Assembly: GCA_036517115.1 (NCBI GenBank)
Contig: DATDYB010000023.1
Location: forward strand, 4,028-68,027
Source of the DNA: DATDYB01 sp036517115
GTDB taxonomy: Bacteria; Patescibacteriota; Minisyncoccia; Phycocordibacterales; PALSA-1337
Reading direction: 5' to 3'
DNA: 64,000 bases
The notes beneath the pieces were generated by a model, which saw only the letters and a program-made list of their open reading frames with translations, ran no database searches and was not told where the DNA came from. Below, in pieces: positions 16,301 to 24,500 of this stretch. Each line of letters starts with the position of its first letter. Within the stretch, counting starts at the first letter, position 1. A program made the translations under genes and the position numbers.

Positions 16301-17996
16301 TATTGAGATAGAAAAACCTGACGTATGTCCCAATATTGGAGGTACGCAAGCAACCGTACCAGTCGGTAAGATAAAAGACGCGGCGGGGAATTGTGTAGAG
16401 CCCCCTGTAGATGCGTGTGTAAATATTCCTGACATTCAAAGCTCTGTTCCATCGGGAATGGTACGAGATACCAGTGATCGTTGTGATATCTGTCCTAACA
16501 TTCCCGAAGCACAGATCGAAATTCCGACAGGTATGAGCAAGGATGCGGCTGGCAATTGTGCCTTTCCATCAGTGAACGCCACCGTTTCCCTCGGCTCTTG
16601 TGCGCCGGCCACTAACCTCACTCCCGCGAACGTTTCAATCGCTCCCGACAAAAAAGCAAAATTGGTCATCCGTACCGCATCTAACGTAATTTCTGAGCTT
16701 AGCTCGAATGGCCAAGTACATCTTCCGCCAGGATCGTATGCGTGGATAGCTACGCCTGAATCAGGCTATGTATTTTCTCCAAGCGTTCCAACTTCAGGCA
16801 CGCTTACCGCGAGAGACTGCGCGCCTCCGCCGCCATGCACCTCAAACTGTATCCCTATTATTTCTATCGGTGACACGAGAATAACGGAAGGTAATACCGG
16901 CAAGACTAATGCATCGTTCACGGTCAGTCTATCGAGAGCTGCGACTGCAGCAGTGACTGCGACGTTTACCACCTCCAATGGCACTGCCACGCTAGCGGAC
17001 AAGGATTATGAAGCGACTACCGGCTCAGTTTTTCTTGCTATCGGCGAACTCACTAAGACTATTGTTGTCCCGGTTATTGGTGACACTACTGTTGAGCCTG
17101 ACGAGTCCTTTACGGTGACACTCTCGAACCCAAACATCGTCACACTCGGTCGTTCTGTAGCTACGGGTACGATCGTAAACGACGACAGTAGTGGTACCAA
17201 TGACTCCGATGTGTGTCCTAACATCGATGGAATCCAAACCTCTATTCCATCGGGAATGACTAAGGATGTGAACGGAAACTGCGTCGGGGGTGGTACAGGA
17301 GGATGCCCTCCGAATTGTCCCGGAGGCGGAACCCCAAGCATCTTCATTGATAATAGTTCCGCTGCAGAAGGTTTTCCAGTGACGTTCATTGTCCGACTCG
17401 ACAAGGTTTCATCACTTCCGGTAACTTTCGCTTACAAAACTACTGATGGTACTGCGAAGGGTGGACCGTCGACAGATAGTAGTAGAGATTACACGTATGT
17501 CCCTGTAAGCAGTGCTACTCTTACTATCCCCGCCAATGTTCTTTCAACTACTGTATCGGTGCCTACTAATGGCGACGATATTTATGAAGTTGATCCGCCT
17601 GAAACGTTTAGCGTCACGTTACTCAGTATTGGAGGCGCCACAATCGGGGATGCAGTGGCGACAGGAACAATCGGCGATGACGATGTGCAATCAGTAAGCT
17701 GTAATGTGTATGGAAGCGCTGATGCCACCGCCTTGCCGATTACCACCACTTTCATCAACCGCAACACCTATTGGAGAGCGACGGCCACTCCGGCATCTCG
17801 GGCAAAGACCGTATCGTGGACGGGAGGGCCAACCACGGCGGATATCGTTACTGGAGGTGCGCTTAATGCCACCGCCAAATCCTACACAACAGCGGGGAAC
17901 AAGACCTCCACCATCACCGTGAACGGAAAAATCTGGAATAGTCCTAACCCTTGTCCGATACTTCGAGCCATCGATCCGTCGTATAATGAATTTTAA
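10326..17996 (+). CDS. Giant secreted protein: LamG, transglutaminase-like and Calx-beta domains
   Basis: This protein has 2556 residues. The ATG at 10326 is chosen over an upstream TTG because of the -10 box. A signal peptide (1-23) is followed by two LamG/concanavalin-like lectin domains (about 30-280 and 320-540, each with FTIDFWV and RxWNHV). About 600-1000 holds beta-rich YD-like repeats. Two transglutaminase-like cysteine-protease motifs follow: GGDCEDFG with C1285 and a later GHGSLMF His, and RGDCEDLA with C1511, AQDHVMVI and LMDP. Next come a coiled coil (about 1655-1740), Cys modules of CPNI...IPSGM.KD..GNC type, two Calx-beta domains (about 2177-2290 and 2337-2455) and an Ig-like end. 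The C-terminus is IDPSYNEF. Inferred role: surface adhesin with possible proteolytic or cross-linking activity. Confidence 0.85.
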   Translation: MRFFFSVLFAILALFPSNNVFAAAETLFLVGFDGTFQDFSKNDSRYINNNFFIDDDFLKDNVLDGRKEYTKFGEGSLRVYGWQDGTKEGKFHETKISFLPKEDIDVGTSEFTIDFWVYPFVDITTDKNTGKFFELLNTRKNTSSLYPNSNLTIWRDKDAGRGSNKPYLLFTEDKFSADGTAVAEELLKAQAGDDVIRGQWNHVAVQRKNTATDSKFTVAVNGKIGPATSKPLSFKIPPMNRAIFSKLSNVVYGFLDEVRVVKGEALWAGGEAGKTFDITSITSAITPAMKGRARPFTPSSKILPEDVPPSFVIPFDDSLVASQGGTVAPVDPKVSSPAIVKDVDTQVGKGSAFFAGEKNGLVYTASGNEVDLGNGNFTIDFWVLPELLSSGTAGESLQLFSLKDSSNKTFLLQRYNFTGDTKTLLFGPVIDAFSNPKNARGADVSPTGVSPWWLDIEARRWNHVVVQKDGPYLRLMINGVVGGAAYSVPFTGKTTLTIGGVAAASTVGGKVYPFKGYIDHFRITKAALWPGVTRGDKIEYLAPKGGEPVIIERPVEIDPYANRSEVPGKEGIPTFPNLSSTETSEERDLPERAIAQELLIQNLDGSRDYTNYYDDRSVLVKSVFWAENTGDKKLKTLEYDASGELYKETHFGPKGAIADTYFYYSAADGGSLHKEILRRGDKELYTRFTPQGKIAYAHEVKGGKYVYSKHINYDQKGKVQDDLIIYGPDQFEKNVYVASEQTGQVREIRNYTKTPVSADGAPYAYTATLLENEKVLSKKTLYADSNFNVRKMVLSSFDASGKHLTIERTFDYINNLQHYLEYHTKGEKIIGKKASEYTWNISDGAYRSKTTYDYKGLAGTFEAKNKKIAGSGQLLHYVNDDEAVDTDTTFTYQTIGGVVSWKDKTTKKYDKDGKLIKVTVTVFKEKPEPTEDSITAYDGDSNKLSLTRFNNGARISTEFYDSFGNIFFKNKYQNDVSGGYTVKSYYVLGANEIPAGENTYTADGSLASDLKKDELAMKNYGDALLVSLGVSKSGLTASNEKAKLLEVSKKIIGAYKETLTNSSVAGSKQKKYRIYADFVNKLTAGVFAIEHAVWGADPGKSLVNDHQLEYTAKPWTGVDAASGQEFFGIYIMPGRVSPESPDAVFIDMDINNPAVLTTVLGASSYDALKSISKKKEKWDSLSVLPSTVYGSTGTTLYRYNLRANNGTGAYLSLKELTKADPTINLLLDRMQKDLGASLSPTLSDEEVIKIFYEYFFETNLFQYIHDLGDVSQTVNETLTRGGGDCEDFGIFAASLLHNLFLRLDRGDAAARVGLGLVHVDAFGKISSKNAGAGHGSLMFKAKNGSHYYIEASYLFTGSAGSYEFNRDKILTVLAPGIGGAGAKTGKVEVVPNGWYVEALTFNPIEGVTEAFAASQLFSVNKIAPSPVGKSAAEKISSLPTYIEPYNRKVNALADSIVRYIPRFKDKTPEYLAEYVNMVMKEYSVYRADGRGDTWARVDVTLSSLDGIRGDCEDLAFVEASLLQNILTKYYMSRGDLLVNAMIRAQDHVMVIAQNNYGGVTGKAHLLVGFVSPRADSDLTTVRLMDPQTGVMEASRPFSMLFTDQYLFFANTDKITTITYYDWSTLNLSASVKQSGEGKKKTEKVKPVPAETGEVFTDAEIDAAAASIQKKQNEGGTFTAKEKAIFDYMKEVLEYEQRLDDIGGEIDGFESINDKAEVFIKKSLDTIDADVAKIAEKVEQGKTSEITASDGAALVGAQNKAQAGKSVLHDSSLFAGLEGGDGSQPFPPIDLNGDYVIFDLEPSQPIDLIHPALDPSAWGSDFTPAAPVPRSEVALPGSAPDGPPPGFRVDTRISDSKLTPDPIVSPQQSFVSAVAKVYYVWQIPPTPIFAGPAISNNMLSTINPLNGQITFSTPVIPTGLLNNSCPNGNTVTKLCSDIPASARVTVKPENSYFVGRDTCASSVNICSDDTTFNTGWQCNPGFIPARGKCIKIDIEIEKPDVCPNIGGTQATVPVGKIKDAAGNCVEPPVDACVNIPDIQSSVPSGMVRDTSDRCDICPNIPEAQIEIPTGMSKDAAGNCAFPSVNATVSLGSCAPATNLTPANVSIAPDKKAKLVIRTASNVISELSSNGQVHLPPGSYAWIATPESGYVFSPSVPTSGTLTARDCAPPPPCTSNCIPIISIGDTRITEGNTGKTNASFTVSLSRAATAAVTATFTTSNGTATLADKDYEATTGSVFLAIGELTKTIVVPVIGDTTVEPDESFTVTLSNPNIVTLGRSVATGTIVNDDSSGTNDSDVCPNIDGIQTSIPSGMTKDVNGNCVGGGTGGCPPNCPGGGTPSIFIDNSSAAEGFPVTFIVRLDKVSSLPVTFAYKTTDGTAKGGPSTDSSRDYTYVPVSSATLTIPANVLSTTVSVPTNGDDIYEVDPPETFSVTLLSIGGATIGDAVATGTIGDDDVQSVSCNVYGSADATALPITTTFINRNTYWRATATPASRAKTVSWTGGPTTADIVTGGALNATAKSYTTAGNKTSTITVNGKIWNSPNPCPILRAIDPSYNEF

Positions 17997-18010
17997 TTTC
18001 GCAAAATTAT

Positions 18011-18343
18011 ATGAACAAAGCAGCACCATATCTCTTCATACTCTTGGTAATCGGCCTAGTTTCCTATGTCATCGTCGATGAGCAACAAAAGAACACGGTG
18101 CAAGGCGAACGTGCACTCTCGGAATCCTCGATGCGCGGTATTGGTGAAACGCAGGGAGCGCTTGATGCTCTTGCGGATGGTGGGGCGACCAGGGTAGCAG
18201 ACGATATTAAAAATATCGATGCGAAAAAAGCTGAAGCCGCGAACATAGATACGCAAGCCACCATTGACCGTCAGGAAAAAGCTGAGAGACTGAGCGAACA
18301 GGAGACAATGCCTGGGAGTGTCGGTGAGTTTAATCCACGATAA
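18011..18343 (+). CDS. Small membrane-anchored coiled-coil protein, unknown
   Basis: This 110-residue protein has an N-terminal membrane helix (about 6-23, YLFILLVIGLVSYVIV) followed by a charged, Ala/Glu-rich helical part with EKAERLSEQE. It begins 14 bases after the stop of the 2556-residue gene and is probably co-transcribed with it. It could be an anchored partner of that secreted protein; this rests on position only. No family is recognised. Confidence 0.65.
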   Translation: MNKAAPYLFILLVIGLVSYVIVDEQQKNTVQGERALSESSMRGIGETQGALDALADGGATRVADDIKNIDAKKAEAANIDTQATIDRQEKAERLSEQETMPGSVGEFNPR

Positions 18344-18381
18344 TAGATTACGTTCGTTTCTTGTCAGTGGGTGACGAGGTG

Positions 18382-18479
18382 TATACTTATTACGACGAGC
18401 GAGGATATCGCGGCTGCATGCTGATGCAGACATGATATCCGAGCGATGTCGTATCAAAAGGATGAATCCTTTTATTATT
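18382..18479 (+). promoter_or_regulatory. Promoter and structured leader of the 838-residue gene
   Basis: TATACT (18382-18387) has a weak upstream TTGTCA with a short 15-base spacer. The leader of about 85 bases folds into an imperfect palindrome with outer TACGAC/GTCGTA (about 18390-18452), GATATC/GATATC and inner CTGCAT/ATGCAG. A second hairpin, AAAGGAT/ATCCTTT (18457-18472), encloses an upstream in-frame ATG (18462). Confidence 0.45.
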
Positions 18480-20993
18480 ATGAAATTACCCTCAAAATTT
18501 TTCGTAGTGGTTTTGGTCGCCTTATTGTTCTTTGTTGCTACCAACTCCCTCTACGCATTCACAGAACTTAATCCTATTACTCCTGCTAATCATGGCGGAT
18601 CATCGCACTATTTGATAACTGGCGAGGGTACGAATGCTGACTGTAATCAAAAAGGAGATGCGATAGCGAGAGATTTCTGTGTTATCACGGGAGCAACCTC
18701 GGTGCATACTCCAGCTGATATCGTATCTGGCGGAACATTTTATATTGAAGGAAGCTTGAATACGCGAGTCCGTGAGGGTATTTTAAGTAATGTCGACAGA
18801 CCTTACACGGTATACGCCACTTTTCAGGGAACATCTATCAACGTTGGGAAATATTTGTATGGAATAATTCCAAGTTCAGGTAATAACATCACTGGCCCTT
18901 ATAAAATCGGGCCATTTGTGGCCCCGCTCACGGCTGGGAAGTATAAAGTATCGTTAGATTTTGTTACCCTCTCTCCAGGTACTCAATTTACTGAGTATCT
19001 TCGTGGATATCATGAAGTAAACGTCGTCGCGCCAACATTTAATAATGATCCACTACGAGTAACAGCCCAAACATCACCAATGTGCGGGGGAATGATCAAT
19101 CTTTCATGGGACAAAGCTACTGCTTCAAATTCTAACAACGCCGTAGGGTATAGTGTGTATCGCTTTAGCAAAGATCCCTACGCCGGTGAGCCGTATGAAT
19201 ACTCGGTCATTAAAATTCGGAATGTAAACACAACCACCTATATCGACAGCGGCCTTCAGCCGAAGGCGCGCTACTGGTATTTCGTGTTTCCTGCTACCGC
19301 AGATGAGCTTGCGAAGGAGAGTGTTAATGCCGCTGCGACACTGCTTGCTCAGGGTCAGGCTCCCGCGCGGGGATACACTAACCCTAATGCGGTGTTTAGG
19401 AATCTCGGAACACCCACTCCTATTATCGATCCTTCAACTGCCCTCGCTTCAGCAGCGTGTCCGCCTGTAGTAGAAGCCCCGGACCTTACTGCTATTACTC
19501 CGACCATCGATGTGGGTCGAAGTACCCTGGCTGTCGACAGTGCGACTAACAGCTATGTATTTGGATCAACCATCGCTCTTCGCGGCGTTATTCATAATGA
19601 TGCTGTAGCCGATATTACCCAGTCGTTCAATAATCTTTATCAAATCAGTACTGACAATTTTGCTCCACAAGGTGACGCTGTCGCCCTTTCTCCGACTCGG
19701 AATAGGGTAGGCTTTACCAACAAGGGGGCGCATGCACTTCTCAACATATCAAAAAATACCAGCAAAGAAGTCAGTCTCTTAAGTTTTGTTCCCACAAAAA
19801 CCGGCCTGTACTTTATCCGTCTCTGTGCGGACTTGCCGGACTACGACTATGGATCTGTCGCTGAATCCAATGAAAATAACAACTGCTCGGCGAGCCTACA
19901 GATCTTTATCGTAAGCCCCGATCTCACCGTTCTCTCTGCACCGGTAGTGAGTGGTAGCGTTCTTGCTACAGGAGGCTTTGACACCACGAAGCCTCTAACC
20001 CTTAGAGGTACCATCACCAACCAAAGCCCGGTGTCTGTTACGCGTACTTTTCCTAATCTCTACCAGTATTCTATTGACCGGGTCCACTATGAAGATTTTA
20101 CCGCTACATCGTTGCCTCAGCTTGCGGCGTTTGCGACCGGAAACTTGCAGCCTTACACGTGGAATCCCACGGTTGGTGACACAAAAACCTATTATATTCG
20201 CCTTTGTGCCGACATGTCGGGACTTTCCAAGGGTCTCGTGGGAGCTGTTGTCGACGAATCCAATGAAAACAACAACTGCTCGAGCGATGCGGCAGTTAGT
20301 TTAGGGGTGCCACCGCCAGTGTTGTCGACGGCGCTTGAACTTAAAGTCAGAAAAGAGGGCACAGCTCTTGTCGACGCGCGATATTCGCTTACCATTCCTG
20401 AAAACAGTAAAGCGGTGCTCTCGTGGGAATCGAGCAATACTCTGGGAGGGAATTCTTGCGATGCCCTTGGTTCATGGACCGGTAAAAAGACAAATGCTTC
20501 GACGGGAGATAGTGTCGGTCCCTTAGCCAAGGGTTCCTACAAGTATCAAGTGCGTTGTGGTAGCGCCATTCCAGGGGATATTGCAATGGTAACTAGCAAT
20601 GAAGTAACGGTAGAAGTAACGGCAGGGGAGACGATCTGTATCGTAAATTGTGACGGACAGACTTTTGTTCCGCCAGGTACGCCAGGTCGCCCTGTCACAC
20701 CTCCAGGCACACCAGTGACACCTCCACCACCGTTTTCGCCATCAATCTATAGCTGTGCCCCTTCAAAAACCGCAGTGAAAGTTGGAGAATCTGTGACGTG
20801 GACAGTAATAGGAGGAGGAACCACGTTCATATGGACTGGATCCAATATCACCGGCAAAACGGGAAACCCGATATCGGTGGCATACCCTGGGCTAAGTACC
20901 AAAACTGCCGAGGTTCTGGTGGATAATAGGTGGAGGGTGGTGTGTAGTCCGAATGTTACCGTTACGATCGATCCGACTTTTAAAGAAATTTAA
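18480..20993 (+). CDS. Secreted CARDB/fibronectin-type surface protein
   Basis: About 838 residues from the ATG at 18480. An in-frame ATG at 18462 is possible but sits inside a hairpin. The signal peptide MKLPSKFFVVVLVALLFF ends near LYA. A beta-sandwich N-terminal region is followed by a fibronectin-III-like module (about 200-280, INLSWDKAT and YWYFV). Two CARDB-like adhesion domains follow, each ending in SNENNNCS (about 335-480 and 485-615). Then come an Ig-like domain with Cys pairs, a Pro-Gly-Thr linker, and a last Ig/PKD-like domain (YSCAPSKTAVKVGESVTW). The C-terminus is IDPTFKEI, the same tail as the 4010-residue protein. Probably an extracellular adhesin or pilus-associated protein. 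Confidence 0.8.
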   Translation: MKLPSKFFVVVLVALLFFVATNSLYAFTELNPITPANHGGSSHYLITGEGTNADCNQKGDAIARDFCVITGATSVHTPADIVSGGTFYIEGSLNTRVREGILSNVDRPYTVYATFQGTSINVGKYLYGIIPSSGNNITGPYKIGPFVAPLTAGKYKVSLDFVTLSPGTQFTEYLRGYHEVNVVAPTFNNDPLRVTAQTSPMCGGMINLSWDKATASNSNNAVGYSVYRFSKDPYAGEPYEYSVIKIRNVNTTTYIDSGLQPKARYWYFVFPATADELAKESVNAAATLLAQGQAPARGYTNPNAVFRNLGTPTPIIDPSTALASAACPPVVEAPDLTAITPTIDVGRSTLAVDSATNSYVFGSTIALRGVIHNDAVADITQSFNNLYQISTDNFAPQGDAVALSPTRNRVGFTNKGAHALLNISKNTSKEVSLLSFVPTKTGLYFIRLCADLPDYDYGSVAESNENNNCSASLQIFIVSPDLTVLSAPVVSGSVLATGGFDTTKPLTLRGTITNQSPVSVTRTFPNLYQYSIDRVHYEDFTATSLPQLAAFATGNLQPYTWNPTVGDTKTYYIRLCADMSGLSKGLVGAVVDESNENNNCSSDAAVSLGVPPPVLSTALELKVRKEGTALVDARYSLTIPENSKAVLSWESSNTLGGNSCDALGSWTGKKTNASTGDSVGPLAKGSYKYQVRCGSAIPGDIAMVTSNEVTVEVTAGETICIVNCDGQTFVPPGTPGRPVTPPGTPVTPPPPFSPSIYSCAPSKTAVKVGESVTWTVIGGGTTFIWTGSNITGKTGNPISVAYPGLSTKTAEVLVDNRWRVVCSPNVTVTIDPTFKEI

Positions 20994-21015
20994 GGATATT
21001 CAGACATCTCTCTTT

Positions 21016-21145
21016 ACCGCATAATTAAGCGTAACCACTACCCAAAAAAGAGACTACGCAGCGCGGCCGGCGCGGAGTCCAAGGAAATTTTTCACCAGAA
21101 AAATTATCCGGTCTCTTTTTTGGGTAGTGGCGGAGCTTATGCGGT
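21016..21145. repeat. Nested palindromic element with 20-bp perfect arms
   Basis: Perfect 20-bp arms at 21035-21054 and 21111-21130 contain an A6/T6 run. A 9-bp outer pair (ACCGCATAA at 21016 with its complement at 21137-21145) extends the structure. The 56-base interior forms its own hairpins (AATTTTT/AAAAATT and a GC-rich GCGC pair). It lies between two surface genes and contains no ORF. It could be a terminator-like folded RNA or a small non-autonomous mobile repeat. Confidence 0.7.
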
Positions 21146-21200
21146 GAGTGGCATCCGTGGATATCAACAGTCAAATAGCCTCAATGCATTGTATACTGTA

Positions 21201-21206
21201 TACAAT
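21201..21206 (+). promoter_or_regulatory. Leaderless -10 box of the 123-residue gene
   Basis: TACAAT ends 6 bases before the ATG at 21213. A second TATACT-like hexamer lies 4 bases upstream. Confidence 0.5.
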
Positions 21207-21212
21207 CTGTGT

Positions 21213-21584
21213 ATGAAAAAGTCGCATGTAACTCTTGCTATCGTTGTGGTTGTGATGTTAGTCGCTGTATTTGTGTGGAAAAAAAACGAAGAGAGGCAAG
21301 CGCTCATTCTATCCAACCCTCCGGTTGAGCAACTTCTTTTTATCAAAAAAATTGGTGGAGAATTTACGTTGGAGCAAAAGCAAACAATTGAGGAATTTAA
21401 AGCTAAGCTTTTGGTGCGGGCGGGGCTTGGAGTAACACTCACCGAGAATGAAAAAGGGATTTTTACCGCGGTCATGTTTGACCAGGCGGCGGTTTTCCCG
21501 AACGGCGGAACAGTGGTGAACCAATCGGTCTTGAAATTTAGCACGGAAGAAATTGACCTCATTTCCAGTGCGCTTAAAAAGTAA
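21213..21584 (+). CDS. Membrane-anchored protein, unknown
   Basis: 123 residues from the ATG at 21213, chosen because the -10 box ends 6 bases upstream. An N-terminal membrane helix (about 6-24, VTLAIVVVVMLVAVFVW) is followed by a charged soluble domain with EQKQTIEEFKAKLLVRAG and a final FSTEEIDLISSALKK helix. The C-terminal part could be an EF-hand-like or protein-binding helical domain, but no motif is decisive. Its stop codon directly touches the start of the 4010-residue gene, so the two are probably translated together. It may be an anchor or chaperone for the giant protein. Confidence 0.65.
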   Translation: MKKSHVTLAIVVVVMLVAVFVWKKNEERQALILSNPPVEQLLFIKKIGGEFTLEQKQTIEEFKAKLLVRAGLGVTLTENEKGIFTAVMFDQAAVFPNGGTVVNQSVLKFSTEEIDLISSALKK

Positions 21585-24500
21585 ATGATTTATCATAGAG
21601 AAACAATAACTGGTTCAATGGGGAAAAAGGTTAGAATCGAGCGTCTTTGTGTCTACATAGTTGCAGTTTTATCGCTGTTCTCCTTTTTCTTTGCGTCCAA
21701 TGCGGTCGAAGCTTATGTGCCCGGCGATACTATTACCCACGGCACCTCCCATTCATACAACAACTCGACCTACAGTATATATGGGTCATATTATGTGGGA
21801 GTCGCTATACACAAGAACGGGTCGGTTTGCGACCAACAATATGGAAACGTATACGGGTCGAACGCGAACCCGCCGGGTCCCGCTTCGATTTCCGCGTCAT
21901 GTTCTCAAGTCGCAGGTCCCGTCGGTACCACGTACACGTTTAAAAATTTTCTGCTCTTCAACGGGAGCTGGTCGTCAACAGGCGAGACCACATATACCGT
22001 TGTAGCCCCGACCTGTACCACTTTCACCTACTCGGGTTGGGGGGCGTGTCAGTCAGACAACACACAGACAAGAACAGTAACCGGGAGCTCTCCTGCAGGT
22101 TGCACCGGCGGGTCTCCGGTAACCTCACAATCCTGTACATTTTCTGCGCCGGCATGCAACTACACCTATTCAAATTGGGGAGCCTGCCAACCCAATGGTA
22201 CGCAGACACGAACAGTAAATTCTACATCCCCGTCGGGATGTGCAGGGACACCCGCAACATCCCAGTCTTGTACGTATGTTGCGGCGGTCGCATCCGCAGG
22301 CCTTTCTCTCGCCACGCCCTCCTCAATGCCTGTGCCATACAACTCGGCTGCGACACTCGCTGTTTCGTCTCAAAACGCATCCAACTGTAATTTGTCCGGC
22401 GGAGGACAGACATGGAGTAATGTCACAGGAAATGTCGGTGCAGGAAACGTGGGGGTGGGTAACCTCACCACGGACACAGCATTTTCTGTCAACTGTACCC
22501 CTAATGCTAATACTACGGGTACACCATCGAATAGTCTTACGGTTACTGTCGCTGCGCAGGTGATTAATTACACTATTTCTTCCGCCGCAGGTACTGGAGG
22601 CACGCGGTCGTGTACCGGTTGTGGAACTGTATCCTCAGGGTCTCAAGTCAGCGTGACTGCCTCGCCTAACACCAACTATCAATTTTCAAGCTGGAGTTGG
22701 TCGGGTACGAATAACCCTTGTTCCTCTGCTGGGAGCACCTGTACATGGAATGCGGCGCAAAGCGGCACACTTACCGCAAACTTTACGGCAGTGCCTTCTT
22801 TTGGCACCCCCTCATTTTCATCGGTATGTAACAACCAGGTTACTCCCAATGACTGCTCCACTCCGATCATCGACGGATCAACGGTAACCTACTCAGGTTC
22901 GGTCACCAACTCTGGAGGGGCGGCGGGAACATGGAATGGAACCGTTGAGGTAAGGGATGGTAACAGCGGCACTGTCTACACCAACTGGATTTCGGGAGTC
23001 TCTGCCACAGTTGCGGCTAACACCACAGCAACGTTAAGTGGTACACATAGCAACGATGCTACATTCGGCGCTGGGCCTTGGCAATTTAGATTTTGTCAGA
23101 GCGGTGGTAGTTGTTCTCCATGGAGCGGTAACTATTATTTCACCAAGGGATACAGCATCAGTACCACCGCATCTCCGAGTGCGGGTGGGTCAATAGCCTG
23201 TTCGGTAGGGGGAACTACGGTGCCCTGCAGCAACACTTTTCAATCAGGGACAGAGGTGGCACTCACCGCTTCTACCGCGGCTAACTACCAGTTTTCAAAC
23301 TGGTCAGGTGATTGTTCAGGATCGTCTTGTTTGCTTACCATGAACGGGAATAGGAGTGTTACTGCAAATTTCAGCAGTTTTAACTACAGGATCGATCCTC
23401 CTGCTGCGCAGACTATCACCCAAGGAAAGACGATCTATGTTTATGTACCTACAACATTAACAGGGGGAAACACCGAGGGAGTTACTCTCACACTCTCAAA
23501 TCTTCAAAATGGTGTTAGTTATACTGTGGATCCTGTCGGCGCTCTTAACCCGTCGGTGACCAGAGTTTTTGCAATTACGGCCGCTGGAAATGCCACCGTC
23601 GAGACAAGAACTGTTACGATAACCGGCAGTCCTCTCGGTAGAACCACGACATTCAGTCTTAGTGTGTTAGCGCCGACGGTGAGTGCGACACTTACCGCGA
23701 GAAATGCTGCCGGTACAGCGGTCACTGCCGCGCAAACAGGCGAGACCCTGAACTTCACAACCTCGGTTTTGGGAACGGCTGGAGGGACCGCCACGTACTC
23801 AGGACACACCTGTGGTTCAGGAGCCAATTTATTTAATGTAAGCGACGGTTCATTTTCGTGCACCTATACCAGCGCTAGCAACAAGACTGCAAGCATAACA
23901 GTCACGAAACAAGGGGTATCTGCTACTGCTACCAAAGTTATTTCCGTGACGGCACCACCAAACACACTCATTATTCAGAGTGTTGTTATTGATGGAGCAG
24001 TAATAACACCGACAACCGGAGCAAGTATGGAGATGTACGACGGTACGTATAACGGAATATATCCAACGGAAAAAACGTTCACGAGTACCACCGGCACCAT
24101 CACCAACACCATTCAAGCTCCCTCAAAATTGAACGGAAACTCCTTTCTTTCTTGGTCAGGGTGTGACAGCACTCGATCGAGACAGCGATGTGACGTGACA
24201 GTCGCTAATGGCGCGACTAAGACTATCAACGCGCAGTATGTCACCGCCTCCTATTATCGTCCGAACTTCACGGTAAGCGGTGTAGTAGTGAATGGTGATA
24301 AATACAAGGGAACTTCGACATATGTAGACTATACCATCAACGACCATAACGTGACGATTGTTGGTACGATCACCAACTCAGGTTCGACTGAGGCTCCTGA
24401 TCAAGCGGCATATGTATCATTTGAATATAGCACCAATGGTGGAGCAAGTTATACTGCCATGGGCGCAGCGTATCCAGCGATAAAGGAGCAAGGTGGCTCA

